Positions 34,892-43,127 of a stretch of DNA of 64,000 nucleotides are shown here, piece after piece; positions within the stretch are counted from its first letter, which is position 1; the number at the start of each line of letters is the position of its first letter. Origin of the DNA: Vogesella sp. LIG4 (GTDB lineage: Bacteria; Pseudomonadota; Gammaproteobacteria; Burkholderiales; Chromobacteriaceae); NCBI RefSeq assembly GCF_900090205.1, contig NZ_LT607802.1:2700106-2764105 (forward strand), written 5' to 3'. Under the pieces are notes generated by a model that made no database searches, had not been told where the DNA came from, and worked only from the letters and a program-made list of their open reading frames with translations. The translations under genes were made by a program, and so were the position numbers.

Positions 34892-34911
34892 ACATTGAAG
34901 CGCATCAATGT
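34892..34911. promoter_or_regulatory. LysR-type operator candidate ACATTGA-N6-TCAATGT
   Basis: A perfect 7-bp dyad with 6-base spacer, 22 bases before the LysR start in the gbuA/LysR divergent gap. It fits an autoregulatory LysR box; the gbuA start is about 250 bases away because of the inserted repeat. Confidence 0.6.
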
Positions 34912-34932
34912 AAGGAAAGCGGAGAGGAACGA

Positions 34933-35829
34933 ATGCTCAACAACCTGCACGACCTGGACCTGCGCCTGATTCGGGTCTTCCTGGCGGTGGTGGAGGCCGG
35001 CGGTGTAACGCCGGCGCAATCGGCGCTGAATGTGTCGCAGTCCACCATCAGCATCCAGCTGTCCACGCTGGAAACCCGGCTCGGTTTCCGGCTGTGCGAG
35101 CGCGGCCGCGGCGGCTTCAGCCTCACGGCGAAGGGCGAGAACTTCGTCATTTCGGCGCGCCGCCTGCTGCTGGCCATCGACGATTTCTGCGTCGAGGCAC
35201 GGCACATGGGCAAGCGCCTGGTGGGCAGCATCAACCTCGGCCTGATCGGCAATACCCCGGTGCAGCAGAACATCCGCATCAGCCAGGCCATTGCCCGTTT
35301 TCGCCAGCGCGACGAGGCGGTGAAGTTCTCGGTGCAGGTGCGCCCGCCGGGTGACCTGGAAGAACAGGTGCTGAACGGCCAGCTGCACCTGGCGGTGGGT
35401 TACTTCTGGCACCGGCTGCCCAGCCTGGAATACACGCCGCTGTTCGTGGAGCGGCAGGTGGCCTACTGCGGCCAGGGCCACCCGCTGTTCGAGTGTGCCG
35501 GCGCGCTGGAGTCCGGCGAGGTGGCCGACTACGACTGGGCCTGGCGTGGCTACCCGCTGCCGGAGGCGCAGCACGCCACCTCGCAACGCCACGTCACCGC
35601 GGTGGCGGACAATATGGAAGCCATCGCCGTGCTGTTGTTGTCCGGCTTTCACCTGGGCTATCTGCCGGAACACTTCGCCACCCCGTACGTGGAGCAGGGC
35701 CTGCTGCGGGCGCTCAACCCGCAGCAACTGCACTACTCGGTGACCTTCCACGTGCTGACCCGACGCGAGCCGCAGCGCGGCGACATCCTCAAGGCCTTTC
35801 TGGAAGACCTGCGCAGCGAATACCTGTAG
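34933..35829 (+). CDS. LysR-family regulator of the guanidino operon (probable)
   Basis: 298 residues. Helix-turn-helix with GGVTPAQSALNVSQSTISIQL in the first 60 residues, then an effector domain (VGSINLGLIGNTPVQQNI, HLAVGYFWHRLP). GGAGAGGAA precedes the ATG. It diverges from gbuA, the same arrangement as the regulator of guanidinobutyrate use in Pseudomonas; effector inferred to be a guanidino acid. Confidence 0.88.
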   Translation: MLNNLHDLDLRLIRVFLAVVEAGGVTPAQSALNVSQSTISIQLSTLETRLGFRLCERGRGGFSLTAKGENFVISARRLLLAIDDFCVEARHMGKRLVGSINLGLIGNTPVQQNIRISQAIARFRQRDEAVKFSVQVRPPGDLEEQVLNGQLHLAVGYFWHRLPSLEYTPLFVERQVAYCGQGHPLFECAGALESGEVADYDWAWRGYPLPEAQHATSQRHVTAVADNMEAIAVLLLSGFHLGYLPEHFATPYVEQGLLRALNPQQLHYSVTFHVLTRREPQRGDILKAFLEDLRSEYL

Positions 35830-35845
35830 CGGCAGGGCGCTTGGA

Positions 35846-35979
35846 GCGTGTTCACGATCTAGCGGGCTAGAGCGAGACAAGGCGAAAACTGGGGGCGCGT
35901 AATTGACATGCAGTCAATGCGCATCCCTGAGCCGGATTCACGCCGTATCGCCGACGCGCAGCAGATCGTGAACAGGCGC
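35846..35979. repeat. MITE-like element, copy A
   Basis: About 134 bases bounded by GTTCACGATCT (35850) and its exact inverted copy (35963-35973). The inner part, with CAATGCGCATCCCTGAGCC and GCCGTATCGCC, matches copy B at 50411-50526. It lies exactly between the LysR stop and the end of the next, convergent gene. No coding capacity. Confidence 0.75.
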
Positions 35980-36444
35980 TTACAGCCCGAGCTGCGACAG
36001 CGAGGGGTGATCGTCCGGGCGCGGGCCGTGCGGCCAGTGGTACAGCCGCTCGCTTTCCTTGATCGCCAGATCGTTGATGCTGGCAATGCGCACGCGCATC
36101 AGGCCGTGCTCGTCGAACTCCCAGTTCTCGTTGCCGTAACTGCGGAACCACTGGCCGCTGTCGTCGCGCCATTCGTAGGCAAAGCGCACTGCAATGCGGT
36201 TGCCGGTAAACGCCCACAGTTCCTTGATCAGCCGGTAATCGATCTCGCGCTGCCACTTGCGGGTAAGAAACGCCGCAATCGCCTCGCGGCCCTGCAGGAA
36301 CTCGCTGCGGTTGCGCCAGCGGCTGTCCTCGGTATACGCCAGCGCAACACGCGCCGGGTCGCGGCTGTTCCAGGCATCTTCCGCCATGCGCACTTTCTGC
36401 GCGGCGGTGGTGGCATCAAACGGGGGCAGGGGTGGTCGGGACAT
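35980..36444 (-). CDS. DUF1348 (NTF2-like) protein
   Basis: 154 residues, start at 36444 with GGAG upstream. The sequence follows the DUF1348 pattern ([79 protein letters not shown]), a small NTF2-like family with no settled function. Single gene, convergent with the LysR gene across a MITE-like element. Confidence 0.88.
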   Translation of the reverse strand: MSRPPLPPFDATTAAQKVRMAEDAWNSRDPARVALAYTEDSRWRNRSEFLQGREAIAAFLTRKWQREIDYRLIKELWAFTGNRIAVRFAYEWRDDSGQWFRSYGNENWEFDEHGLMRVRIASINDLAIKESERLYHWPHGPRPDDHPSLSQLGL

Positions 36445-36719
36445 GATGTGCTCCATGGCTGGGGGCTGACGGGCAGACAAGGCCGGGCAAGGTTGGCCGC
36501 ATGGTGGTGCTACTGGCAGGCGTGGCAGCGCAGCCGGCTACGCTGCCGGAGCCTTATGCTGCCCGATATTGCTGTGGCGTGCATGGTATTGCTGCCGGAT
36601 GCGGCCAACATGGCGTGCCGCCTGGCGCAAGCGGCACAGCGCGCAGTGCTCGACGCGTATCAATCTTCATGTTTGCGTATGCCTGGCGTGTGCTTGCAGT
36701 AATGAACTCACGCCAGCCC

Positions 36720-36830
36720 ACGTCGCGATATTGCATTGCTCGCGAAGTTCATCCTTGCATATCAACTATATGCAGCGTCGAGTTTTTTCTCGCCTTGCCC
36801 TGTTTGGAAGCCGTTTTTTACGAAGTTCCT
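36720..36830 (-). repeat. Diverged third copy of the 104-bp repeat
   Basis: Shares blocks such as GTCGCGATA, GCATTGCTCGC, CTTGCATATCAA and ATATGCAGCGTCG with 34681-34784 in the same orientation, with many substitutions and small gaps. An old copy. Confidence 0.6.
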
Positions 36831-37282
36831 CTGATTCAGCTTGTCGAAATTGACGAGCCACAATGATTGAATGCTTATTCATGATGTTTTCAATATTAAG
36901 ATAACAGTGAATATTTATAAGGGTCGTGTGCATGTAATTAACGCATGCTACAAATTGCAATGTTTGGTATTTTCTGGTGGCGTGAAGTGGTGTGAAAAAC
37001 GTTGCGCCTAATTAAGCTAAGCACGGTCTGCAGGTTGGAAAGCCAAGATGGCTTCCTGTCGATAGCCTTGCAGGATAAATATTTGAAATACTGCAGAGAA
37101 CCCAAGGTGGTTTTGTATTCCCCTTTTTAACACTGATCTGAATATTTTTCGGAAATTCATATTTATATTTAATGTGCTGGTGCGCTAGTGGCTGTTTTTT
37201 AATGAATTGCTGTGCGGCCGGCGTGGCGTGGGGAGTCTGCTTGTTGAATTCTTGTGGTGATCCATGACTTTTGTTTTTTCAC

Positions 37283-37294
37283 GATAGTACTATC
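37283..37294. promoter_or_regulatory. 12-bp palindrome GATAGTACTATC
   Basis: A perfect palindrome 70 bases before the peptidase start codon. It could be an operator; no known factor is assigned. Confidence 0.3.
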
Positions 37295-37364
37295 AGTTTG
37301 ATGGTCTATCCTGCATGAATGGAGTGTATGTCACTCTTCCCATTAATGCAGGAGGGTTTGAATA

Positions 37365-38639
37365 ATGAATAATTTCATCCTGATGGCATTGCATTTTGCC
37401 AGGGCAATACTGGTGGTGAGCTTGTTTGGCTCCGCCGGCTTGGCCGCAGCACAAAATGCGATGATCCTGCCGAAGGCGGGAGTGGCGTATTACCACATTC
37501 CTGTATGCCCAGGCCCTGCGAATGCCGGCACGGTTCGCTGTCACGCTCATGTTTTAACCGACATCAAGGGGGTGCCGCAGGCTACCAAGGCTGGCGGTAG
37601 CGGTACGCCTGTACTGCCATCCAGCGGTTTTGGCAGCCCGCAATTCCAGGGCGCCTACGGTTTGAGTGGCTTGAGCGGTAGCCCCGGTAGCGGTATGACG
37701 GTGGCGATTGTGGATGCTTACGATAACCCCAGGGCCGAGCAGGATCTGGCGTATTACAGTACTGCGTGGGGGTTGCCGAGTTGTACTACGGCGAACGGCT
37801 GCTTCCGGAAAGTAAACCAGAACGGCGGAACCAACTATCCGCGCGCCAATGCCGGCTGGGCGCTGGAAATCGCCCTTGACGTGCAGACCGTGCATGCAGT
37901 GTGCCCGAATTGCAGGATTCTGCTGGTCGAGGCAAGTAGCAGCAGTATCAGCAACCTGCTTGCCGCCGAGAATTATGCGGCTGCCCATGCGAATGTCGTT
38001 TCCAACTCCTGGGGCTCAAGCGAATTTTCAGGTGAAGCCAGCTACGATACGTATTTCGGCCGGGTTCTGACCACCGTATCGTCAGGCGATTCAGGCTATG
38101 GCGCGCAATGGCCTGCCGCTTCGCGTAATGTCATTGCCGTGGGGGGGACTACCCTGATGTTGAGCGTGACGGGCAGTAGTTACACGCGTTATAGCGAAGC
38201 TGTTTGGTCCGGCTCGGGCTCCGGCTGCAGTAAATATTTGCCGCAAAGCGTTTGGCAATCAAATTACTTCCTCATCCATGGCAATCCATCCCCTAGCTGC
38301 AATAATCGGGTAATTGCCGATGTGGCCGCCGATGCAGACCCCGGCACCGGGGCGGCTGTATATGATTCTTACGGCTATAACGGCCAGTCGGGTTGGTTTG
38401 TTGTCGGTGGTACCTCGCTCGCCTCGCCGATTATTGCCGCAATCTACGCTATGGCTGGCAACGGGCTGGATACTGCATCGATTTACAGGAACGTGAATTA
38501 CGGCTCAACGATTTATGATGTGAAATCCGGATCAAATTCCAACTCGGGCTGCAGCGATAATCTGTGTTCTGGCCTGCCTGGTTTTGATGGCCCTAGCGGG
38601 CTGGGCACCCCGATCGGTGTGGGGGCATTCACGCCGTAG
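37365..38639 (+). CDS. Secreted serine-carboxyl peptidase, S53 (sedolisin) family-like
   Basis: 424 residues with a signal peptide (about 1-29, ending LAAAQ). Catalytic residues can be placed: Glu168 and Asp172 in WALEIALDVQTVHA, Asp242 in SSGDSGYG, Ser351 in VVGGTSLASP. The C-terminal IYDVKSG block fits the calcium-site region. The stretch before the catalytic core is only about 100 residues, so the usual long activation pro-domain is short or absent. Eleven cysteines suggest disulfides. GGAGGG precedes the ATG. GC is lower than in neighbours, consistent with acquisition. It would degrade external protein, typically at acid pH. Confidence 0.85.
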   Translation: MNNFILMALHFARAILVVSLFGSAGLAAAQNAMILPKAGVAYYHIPVCPGPANAGTVRCHAHVLTDIKGVPQATKAGGSGTPVLPSSGFGSPQFQGAYGLSGLSGSPGSGMTVAIVDAYDNPRAEQDLAYYSTAWGLPSCTTANGCFRKVNQNGGTNYPRANAGWALEIALDVQTVHAVCPNCRILLVEASSSSISNLLAAENYAAAHANVVSNSWGSSEFSGEASYDTYFGRVLTTVSSGDSGYGAQWPAASRNVIAVGGTTLMLSVTGSSYTRYSEAVWSGSGSGCSKYLPQSVWQSNYFLIHGNPSPSCNNRVIADVAADADPGTGAAVYDSYGYNGQSGWFVVGGTSLASPIIAAIYAMAGNGLDTASIYRNVNYGSTIYDVKSGSNSNSGCSDNLCSGLPGFDGPSGLGTPIGVGAFTP

Positions 38640-38966
38640 CTACGGTAGCAAGGCTGCTTGCTTTATTTCTGTTTGCCCAGGCCGGCGTCTGGCGTTAACG
38701 GGCAGGGCGAGCCTGCCGGACGGCAAATGGCAGCGGCGGAGCGCGCTGGCCGCGAATGATTGCGTGGGCACGTGTCGGCCAGGCGGCGTGCAAGGCGAAA
38801 ATGTTTCATGAACTGGAAAAGGCACCTGGGAGGTGCCTTTTCATATGTGCAAGGGGCCGGGTAGTTTTGTCTTGTACTTGGGTCCGAGAGGGACAACACG
38901 TAATCACTGCCTTGGGCGTACTGGCAAATACGACCCGGCGGTTGCGGCAATGGCCTGCCTTGCACC
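38640..38966. other. 327-base gap after the peptidase gene
   Basis: Apart from the terminator at 38817-38841 I see no gene, repeat or regulatory site in it. Confidence 0.5.
38817..38841. terminator. Intrinsic terminator
   Basis: AAAAGGCACCT-GGG-AGGTGCCTTTT, a perfect 11-bp stem with A and T flanks, usable on both strands between the convergent peptidase and Mrr-like genes. Confidence 0.85.
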
Positions 38967-39890
38967 TTAAACCTGGCGCATTCCCAGCGTGTGCTTGCAG
39001 CGCGGGTAGTGCTGGCAGCCCCAGAAACTGGCCCGGCCGGCCTTGCCGCTTACCGCGCGCATGCGGCCGCCACAGCCGGGGCAGGTGGGAATGTGGTAAT
39101 CGCCAGCCGTGGCAAAACGCAGCAGCTCGTCCCGTGCCGGCTGCGGCAGACGCAGGAACATCATCAGCAGCATCTCGCCATCCATCAGCGTGATGTTGTT
39201 GCTGCTGGCGACTGCTTTGGCATCATCGCTGTACTGGCCGCAGGTCATGAAAAACGCCTTGGCGATCTTCTCGTGCGTCATCACCCCCAGCAGCTCGCGC
39301 ACCGGCTTCACCCCGACAAACCGTTCACCCCAGGCCTTGCACTGCACGATGGAAGTGGCACGGCCGGAATCATCCTGGAACAGGCGGATATCGATGCCGC
39401 CATCCGGCCCCAGCGGCGTGGTCTCCGCGCGTATGCCCTTCAGCTCATAAAACTTCTGGCACACATCCTCGAAGCGCTTCCACTCCAGCGCGCGTATCAA
39501 CTCCAGCGACCAGTTGGCCGCAAGCCCGTCCACCGGTGCCGGCTCGCTCTGCGTGGCAGGGGAGGTCATCAAGTCGCTGACGCGGGTGTCGTAATGCGAC
39601 GGCTCAGCCTGCACCGGCTTGAGCGGCGCCAGCTTGCCCGCGCTGCCTCCATCTTGCTGCCGGCTGCGCAGCCAGGACAGTAACGCCAGCAATAACAGGG
39701 AACCGGCCACCAGCCAGGCCAGCTGCGACAGCATGATCACCACGATGGCAAACACCGGGTTGCCACCAAGCACCGCCGGCAATACCGCCTTCATCACGAT
39801 GAAAGCCACCCCCGCCAGTACCGCGCTGACCTGCCACGGCGCGGCAATCAACTCTGCGGCCAACCCTTGCTTGCGTGATCTGCGTGCCAT
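38967..39890 (-). CDS. Membrane-anchored Mrr-like restriction endonuclease with topoisomerase-type zinc finger
   Basis: 307 residues. Two N-terminal hydrophobic segments (about 19-40 and 46-70), a linker, then an Mrr-type PD-(D/E)XK nuclease domain (about 130-240): FEDVCQKFYELKG, DGGIDIRLF and SIVQCKAWGERFVGVKPVREL give the catalytic Asp and QxK. A C-terminal four-cysteine finger (CPGCGGRM ... FWGCQHYPRC) is of the topoisomerase I type. The domain set suggests cleavage of modified or foreign DNA near the membrane; role inferred. Confidence 0.85.
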   Translation of the reverse strand: MARRSRKQGLAAELIAAPWQVSAVLAGVAFIVMKAVLPAVLGGNPVFAIVVIMLSQLAWLVAGSLLLLALLSWLRSRQQDGGSAGKLAPLKPVQAEPSHYDTRVSDLMTSPATQSEPAPVDGLAANWSLELIRALEWKRFEDVCQKFYELKGIRAETTPLGPDGGIDIRLFQDDSGRATSIVQCKAWGERFVGVKPVRELLGVMTHEKIAKAFFMTCGQYSDDAKAVASSNNITLMDGEMLLMMFLRLPQPARDELLRFATAGDYHIPTCPGCGGRMRAVSGKAGRASFWGCQHYPRCKHTLGMRQV

Positions 39891-39913
39891 GTGAGTGTCT
39901 CGGAATAGTCTGA

Positions 39914-40014
39914 TGGCATTCTAGGCGGCATATTTATGTCATGCAATTTGTGGGTGACTGGGCAAGTCCATCCAGCGCAAGACGCATAAGGAGTACGACA
40001 AATGGAAACCATGA
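39914..40014 (+). pseudogene. Remnant of a HigB-like toxin gene (3' end only)
   Basis: Before the antitoxin, the frame 39914-39955 reads ...RRHIYVMQFVG and the frame 39982-40014 reads THKEYDKWKP then stop. Joined, these give the C-terminus of HigB-type toxins (FVGTHKEYD...). They are split by 26 bases (39956-39981), which breaks the frame, and the rest of the gene is gone. Toxin function must be lost. Confidence 0.65.
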
Positions 40015-40411
40015 ACATTGCGGATCTGGCCACGCACTTTAGCGCCCTGAGCCGTGTAGTGCCGCTGCGCCCATTCGAAGTGAAGAAGACTACGAGCGGG
40101 CTATGGCAGTGATGAATACGCTGCTGGACGCTGGTGCGGCTGACGAACAGCACACGCTTGCCGATCTGGTGGCCACCCTGGGTGAACTGGTTGCCGACTA
40201 CGATGCTGTTCACTACCAACTACCGGACGTGACCGGGGCGGATGCGCTACGTTTCCTGATGCAGCAGCACCAGCTGACGCAATCTGACCTACCGGAAATC
40301 GGCACCCAGGGCGTGGTGTCGGAAATACTGCGCGGCAAGCGGGAACTGAACGTGCGGCATATCCGTGCGCTGGTGGGGCGCTTCCACGTGCCAGCGTCGG
40401 TGTTTATCTAG
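40002..40411 (+). pseudogene. Frameshifted HigA-like antitoxin (XRE family)
   Basis: From the ATG at 40002 (AAGGAG upstream) the frame reads METMNIADLATHFSALSRVV, then stops at 40110. Near 40071-40073 one base appears missing: in the next frame IRSEEDYERAMAVMNTLLD continues without break to 40411, ending in a helix-turn-helix (HQLTQSDLPEIGTQGVVSEIL). Together they make a full HigA of about 136 residues. A reinitiating product from 40103 (102 residues, DNA-binding part intact) is possible. Confidence 0.8.
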
Positions 40412-40451
40412 AGTATGCAGCCTGCAGTGAAGCAAGTGAGTTGCAACAAGT

Positions 40452-40477
40452 AAAAAGCCACCTGACGGTGGCTTTTT
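40452..40477. terminator. Intrinsic terminator after higA remnant
   Basis: AAAAAGCCACC-TGAC-GGTGGCTTTTT, an 11-bp stem with T run 40 bases past the stop. Confidence 0.88.
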
Positions 40478-40688
40478 TACTGTACTGCTTGGCGTGCCAA
40501 AGAGGATGCAGCTGGGCAATGGCTCAATAGTTTTTCTGTCAATCTCAAGTCAGACAAGACGACTTCTGCTTTCGACCCTAAGCGGAAGTTGGATACTTCA
40601 GAAAGCTGACATTCAACGTCTGAATTCACTGATCTGCGCGCCTTTTCGCGCAAATCAGGTGGAACAATGGGTTAGACCACACGGCCGC

Positions 40689-41276
40689 CTAAAGGCCAAT
40701 AACCCTATTCCAGTCCGCTACATACATATATATCCGCTGGAATTCACTAGGTAAGAGCATTCGGTTATGGGCGATGAAATTACGAGCCTTCTCCAGTTCA
40801 TCCATCCGCTGTTTGAGCCAATGCTGAGATGGCATCAAGGCTTCGAAATGTTTCCAGCTTTCCAGGATGATTGACGCCAATTGGCCGAAGTCAACGAAGC
40901 CAAGGATGTCTGACTTCTCCCCTTCGAGCCATGAATCATCAAATGCGGTCTTCTGTCGGGATTCAGCATGCTGCTTGATCTTTGCAGGAAGTTTGTTGGC
41001 CCACTCCGGCCCCTCCTTTTCCTCAAGCGTTTCGCGTATTAGAGAGCGAACTTCGTTTTCAAAGCAGTGAAGGACCGCATACAGGCGAGCCATCTCAAGA
41101 GCACCGTTTCGACGCGATACCCCAAAAGGGGCTAGTGCCTCGGACAAGAGCCGTTCTTCGGCTTGACTATGATCGGCACCAACTTGGATACCAGCAGCCT
41201 GAAATTGCCCAGCCTCTGATTCAAACATGAGGCCCCGAAACATATAGTCGCGCAGGTCTTTTCTGATGTCAGTCAA
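40689..41276 (-). CDS. Swt1-type HEPN domain protein
   Basis: 195 residues, soluble, mostly helical. The last third (RMDELEKARNFIAHNRMLL) carries the HEPN signature R-x4-H at Arg165-His170, which forms the RNase site in many HEPN toxins. The FIAHNR form is that of Swt1-like HEPN domains. It is encoded directly after a DUF5343 gene with an 8-base overlap (ATGACTGA), so both are made together. GC is well below the window average. An RNase role in defence or a toxin-antitoxin pair is inference. Confidence 0.8.
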   Translation of the reverse strand: MTDIRKDLRDYMFRGLMFESEAGQFQAAGIQVGADHSQAEERLLSEALAPFGVSRRNGALEMARLYAVLHCFENEVRSLIRETLEEKEGPEWANKLPAKIKQHAESRQKTAFDDSWLEGEKSDILGFVDFGQLASIILESWKHFEALMPSQHWLKQRMDELEKARNFIAHNRMLLPSEFQRIYMYVADWNRVIGL

Positions 41277-41880
41277 GGAGGTGCTCCTTCAAGGATTTGA
41301 AGATTGCGTTGAATACCTCGATGTCTTTTGTTGCGGGTAGGTGTATCTGGATGTTGTAGTGCAGAGATGGACGACTGTGCGCCTTTGTCAATGCCTCGGC
41401 AGCTTCTTTTGGGGGCGGTGCCTCTTGGGGGGCAACCTTGATCTCTGGTTGGGCCGGTGGCTTCGAATTCAAGTCAGCGAGATCCAACAAAGCAAAGAAC
41501 GTTGCTGCCATCAGTTTTGCAGTGTTGGGACTTGCGTTGTGGGCACTCTTGAATTTGCCTTCGATTAGGTCGCGGTCAGCGGTAGTGGGCTTTGCTTTGA
41601 TCGTAAAAAGATCACCATAGGCCTCTTTGATCGCTTCGGCCATCACCTGCCGTGGGTGAGCACCGCGATAGTCGTGATAGCGGCTCGTAGGTGTACCTTC
41701 CGCCGACAGGAAGCCCAGCGCCTTCAAGATTGGGATTACGGCGCGGAAATTGGATGATGTATATCCCCAATCCTTCAGATGCTGATTTGTGAACTTGTCG
41801 GGAGCGGCTGCTTCCGAAATGCGCTGAAATATTTCAGGCAACTGACCATAAACCTGCACGTAGGCATTTGTGAGTGCCAT
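41269..41880 (-). CDS. DUF5343 protein, partner of the HEPN protein
   Basis: 203 residues. N-terminal winged-helix-like part (about 15-110: FTNQHLKDWGYTSSNFRAVI, ILKALGFLSAEGTPTSRYHD) and a C-terminal stretch (LHYNIQIHLPATKDIEVFNA) typical of DUF5343. Its middle is a Pro/Ala/Lys-rich linker. It overlaps the HEPN gene by 8 bases. It could be the antitoxin, sensor or DNA-binding regulator of that gene; none is shown by sequence. Confidence 0.82.
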   Translation of the reverse strand: MALTNAYVQVYGQLPEIFQRISEAAAPDKFTNQHLKDWGYTSSNFRAVIPILKALGFLSAEGTPTSRYHDYRGAHPRQVMAEAIKEAYGDLFTIKAKPTTADRDLIEGKFKSAHNASPNTAKLMAATFFALLDLADLNSKPPAQPEIKVAPQEAPPPKEAAEALTKAHSRPSLHYNIQIHLPATKDIEVFNAIFKSLKEHLLD

Positions 41881-42340
41881 TCAAATCTCCCCCTGCGCCG
41901 TTGTATGGCATTGAAATTACCCGATGGAGTCCGATTATCAAGGATGAATCATGCGGACAGCATCCATGCCCGTCCGCTTTGGACGTGCTTTTGTGTCTGG
42001 CTGCTAATAGCCGATTTCAGTCGTTAAGACTCCCGACTTGGTAACACGGGGGGCTACGGCTATATCCCGAAAAATGCCCTTGTCCTTGTTGATGGTGTCC
42101 GCTATGTTAGTTAATGTCAACGGCAACTACTTCCTTGGTCTACAGGCGGCGCACAAATCCTAGATCGTGAGGGCAGGCATAGAGGCCTATATCAGTCCCT
42201 CGGGCTACGTACACTCTTGCGTCACACTTCTCATATATCGAAAGCCGACATGACAACTTCCCCTTTGCTAACAAGGGTTTGGAGTTGTTCAGTCTTCGGC
42301 TGATGCTATGGCTCCATTCCCGAACCTGAACGGAGCCATC

Positions 42341-42582
42341 ATGTCTCTGACTACTCATGTCGAGTCGGATCTGACGGCGTGTGAGACACGCTTTCTGCTG
42401 GCCGGCCACGACATGGTGCAGTGCACCTGCTACCTGCATCGCGCTGCACACTCGATTTCCCCTTCCTGAGCATTGAAAAAGAACGCTTGCGCCAAGCCAG
42501 CCAGCGGGATACCTGCGTGCTGATTCTTGGCGGCATGGCGTGGTCGCTCAAGCCGTATGGCAGTGCCTCGGGCTATTGGTAG
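42341..42582 (+). pseudogene. Possible remnant of an unrecognised coding gene
   Basis: From ATG 42341 the frame reads MSLTTHVESDLTACETRFLL and onward to TGA at about 42467. A second frame continues as DFPFLSIEKERLRQASQRD and GGMAWSLKPYGSASGYW to TAG near 42582. The two pieces have protein-like composition and would join through a single frameshift near 42440-42455. I do not recognise the product. Confidence 0.35.
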
Positions 42583-42757
42583 GAGATCAAGAGCGCGAAT
42601 GTCAGCGTGAAATTTGGAAAGTAATGAAAGGCTTGGACTTGCAGAGCCCGGGCTTGCTGAGCATGGCTATTGTGAGCTTGATTGGGATGTGGGAGAGGAA
42701 GAGGCTGCGGTGCTGTGGCCAATGTTGGCCGCACAAGGAAATGTCGAGCAGAAACGC

Positions 42758-42785
42758 AAAAAAGCCACCCGAAGGTGGCTTTTTT
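42758..42785 (-). terminator. Intrinsic terminator of the tRNA operon
   Basis: AAAAAAGCCACC-CGAA-GGTGGCTTTTTT, a 12-bp stem with A/T flanks, just beyond the 3' end of tRNA-Glu on the minus strand. Confidence 0.85.
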
Positions 42786-42793
42786 GTTTCTAC

Positions 42794-42869
42794 TGGCGTC
42801 CCCACGGGGATTCGAACCCCGGTTATCGCCGTGAAAGGGCGGTGTCCTAGGCCTCTAGACGATGGGGAC
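42794..42869 (-). tRNA. tRNA-Glu (UUC)
   Basis: 76 nt including encoded CCA. Acceptor GTCCCC pairs with GGGGAC; the anticodon loop CTTTCAC gives UUC; the T-arm GGTTCGAATCC is present. Second gene of the tRNA operon. Confidence 0.97.
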
Positions 42870-42871
42870 AA

Positions 42872-42896
42872 AAAATCCGGCCAGCGGCCGGATTTT
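42872..42896 (-). terminator. Hairpin between tRNA-Ala and tRNA-Glu
   Basis: AAAATCCGGCC-AGC-GGCCGGATTTT, an 11-bp stem directly before tRNA-Glu. It could attenuate read-through or be a processing site. Confidence 0.65.
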
Positions 42897-42908
42897 CTGA
42901 GGTGTTGG

Positions 42909-42984
<76 letters not shown>

Positions 42985-43014
42985 ACAGACGCTGCGTCGT
43001 TCAACGCGGAGCAC

Positions 43015-43043
43015 ATATTAGTTCACGGCTTTCGTGGCGTCAA
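43015..43043 (-). promoter_or_regulatory. Sigma-70 promoter of the tRNA operon
   Basis: On the minus strand TTGACG and TAATAT are separated by exactly 17 bases, about 30 bases before tRNA-Ala. Confidence 0.8.
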
Positions 43044-43090
43044 GCATAAATTTTGCAAGCAGTGAAAACAGGCCGCTGCCGCGCTTCGCT

Positions 43091-43096
43091 TATAAT
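43091..43096 (+). promoter_or_regulatory. Candidate -10 box TATAAT for hpnC
   Basis: Perfect TATAAT 32 bases before the hpnC ATG. No good -35 at 16-18 bases, so the call is weak. Confidence 0.4.
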
Positions 43097-43127
43097 GCGC
43101 GCTTTGCCTGTAGATGGATGCGCGCCG

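Larger units (their letters stand above)
36445..37364. other. 920-base intergenic region, AT-rich towards the peptidase gene
   Basis: No credible gene. It carries two TTGGCCGCA motif copies (36493 and, inverted, 36600), a diverged copy of the 104-bp repeat (about 36720-36830), and then about 500 bases of clearly lower GC up to the S53 peptidase, with a palindrome at 37283. The base change suggests the left edge of an acquired segment. Confidence 0.6.
41881..42793. other. 913-base region of degraded sequence between HEPN module and tRNA genes
   Basis: 41881-42340 has no recognisable content and low GC. 42341-42582 looks like a broken gene (see the separate entry). One TTGGCCGCA copy is at 42725 and a terminator at 42758. 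Its position beside tRNA genes and its mixed composition suggest repeated insertion and decay. Confidence 0.55.
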
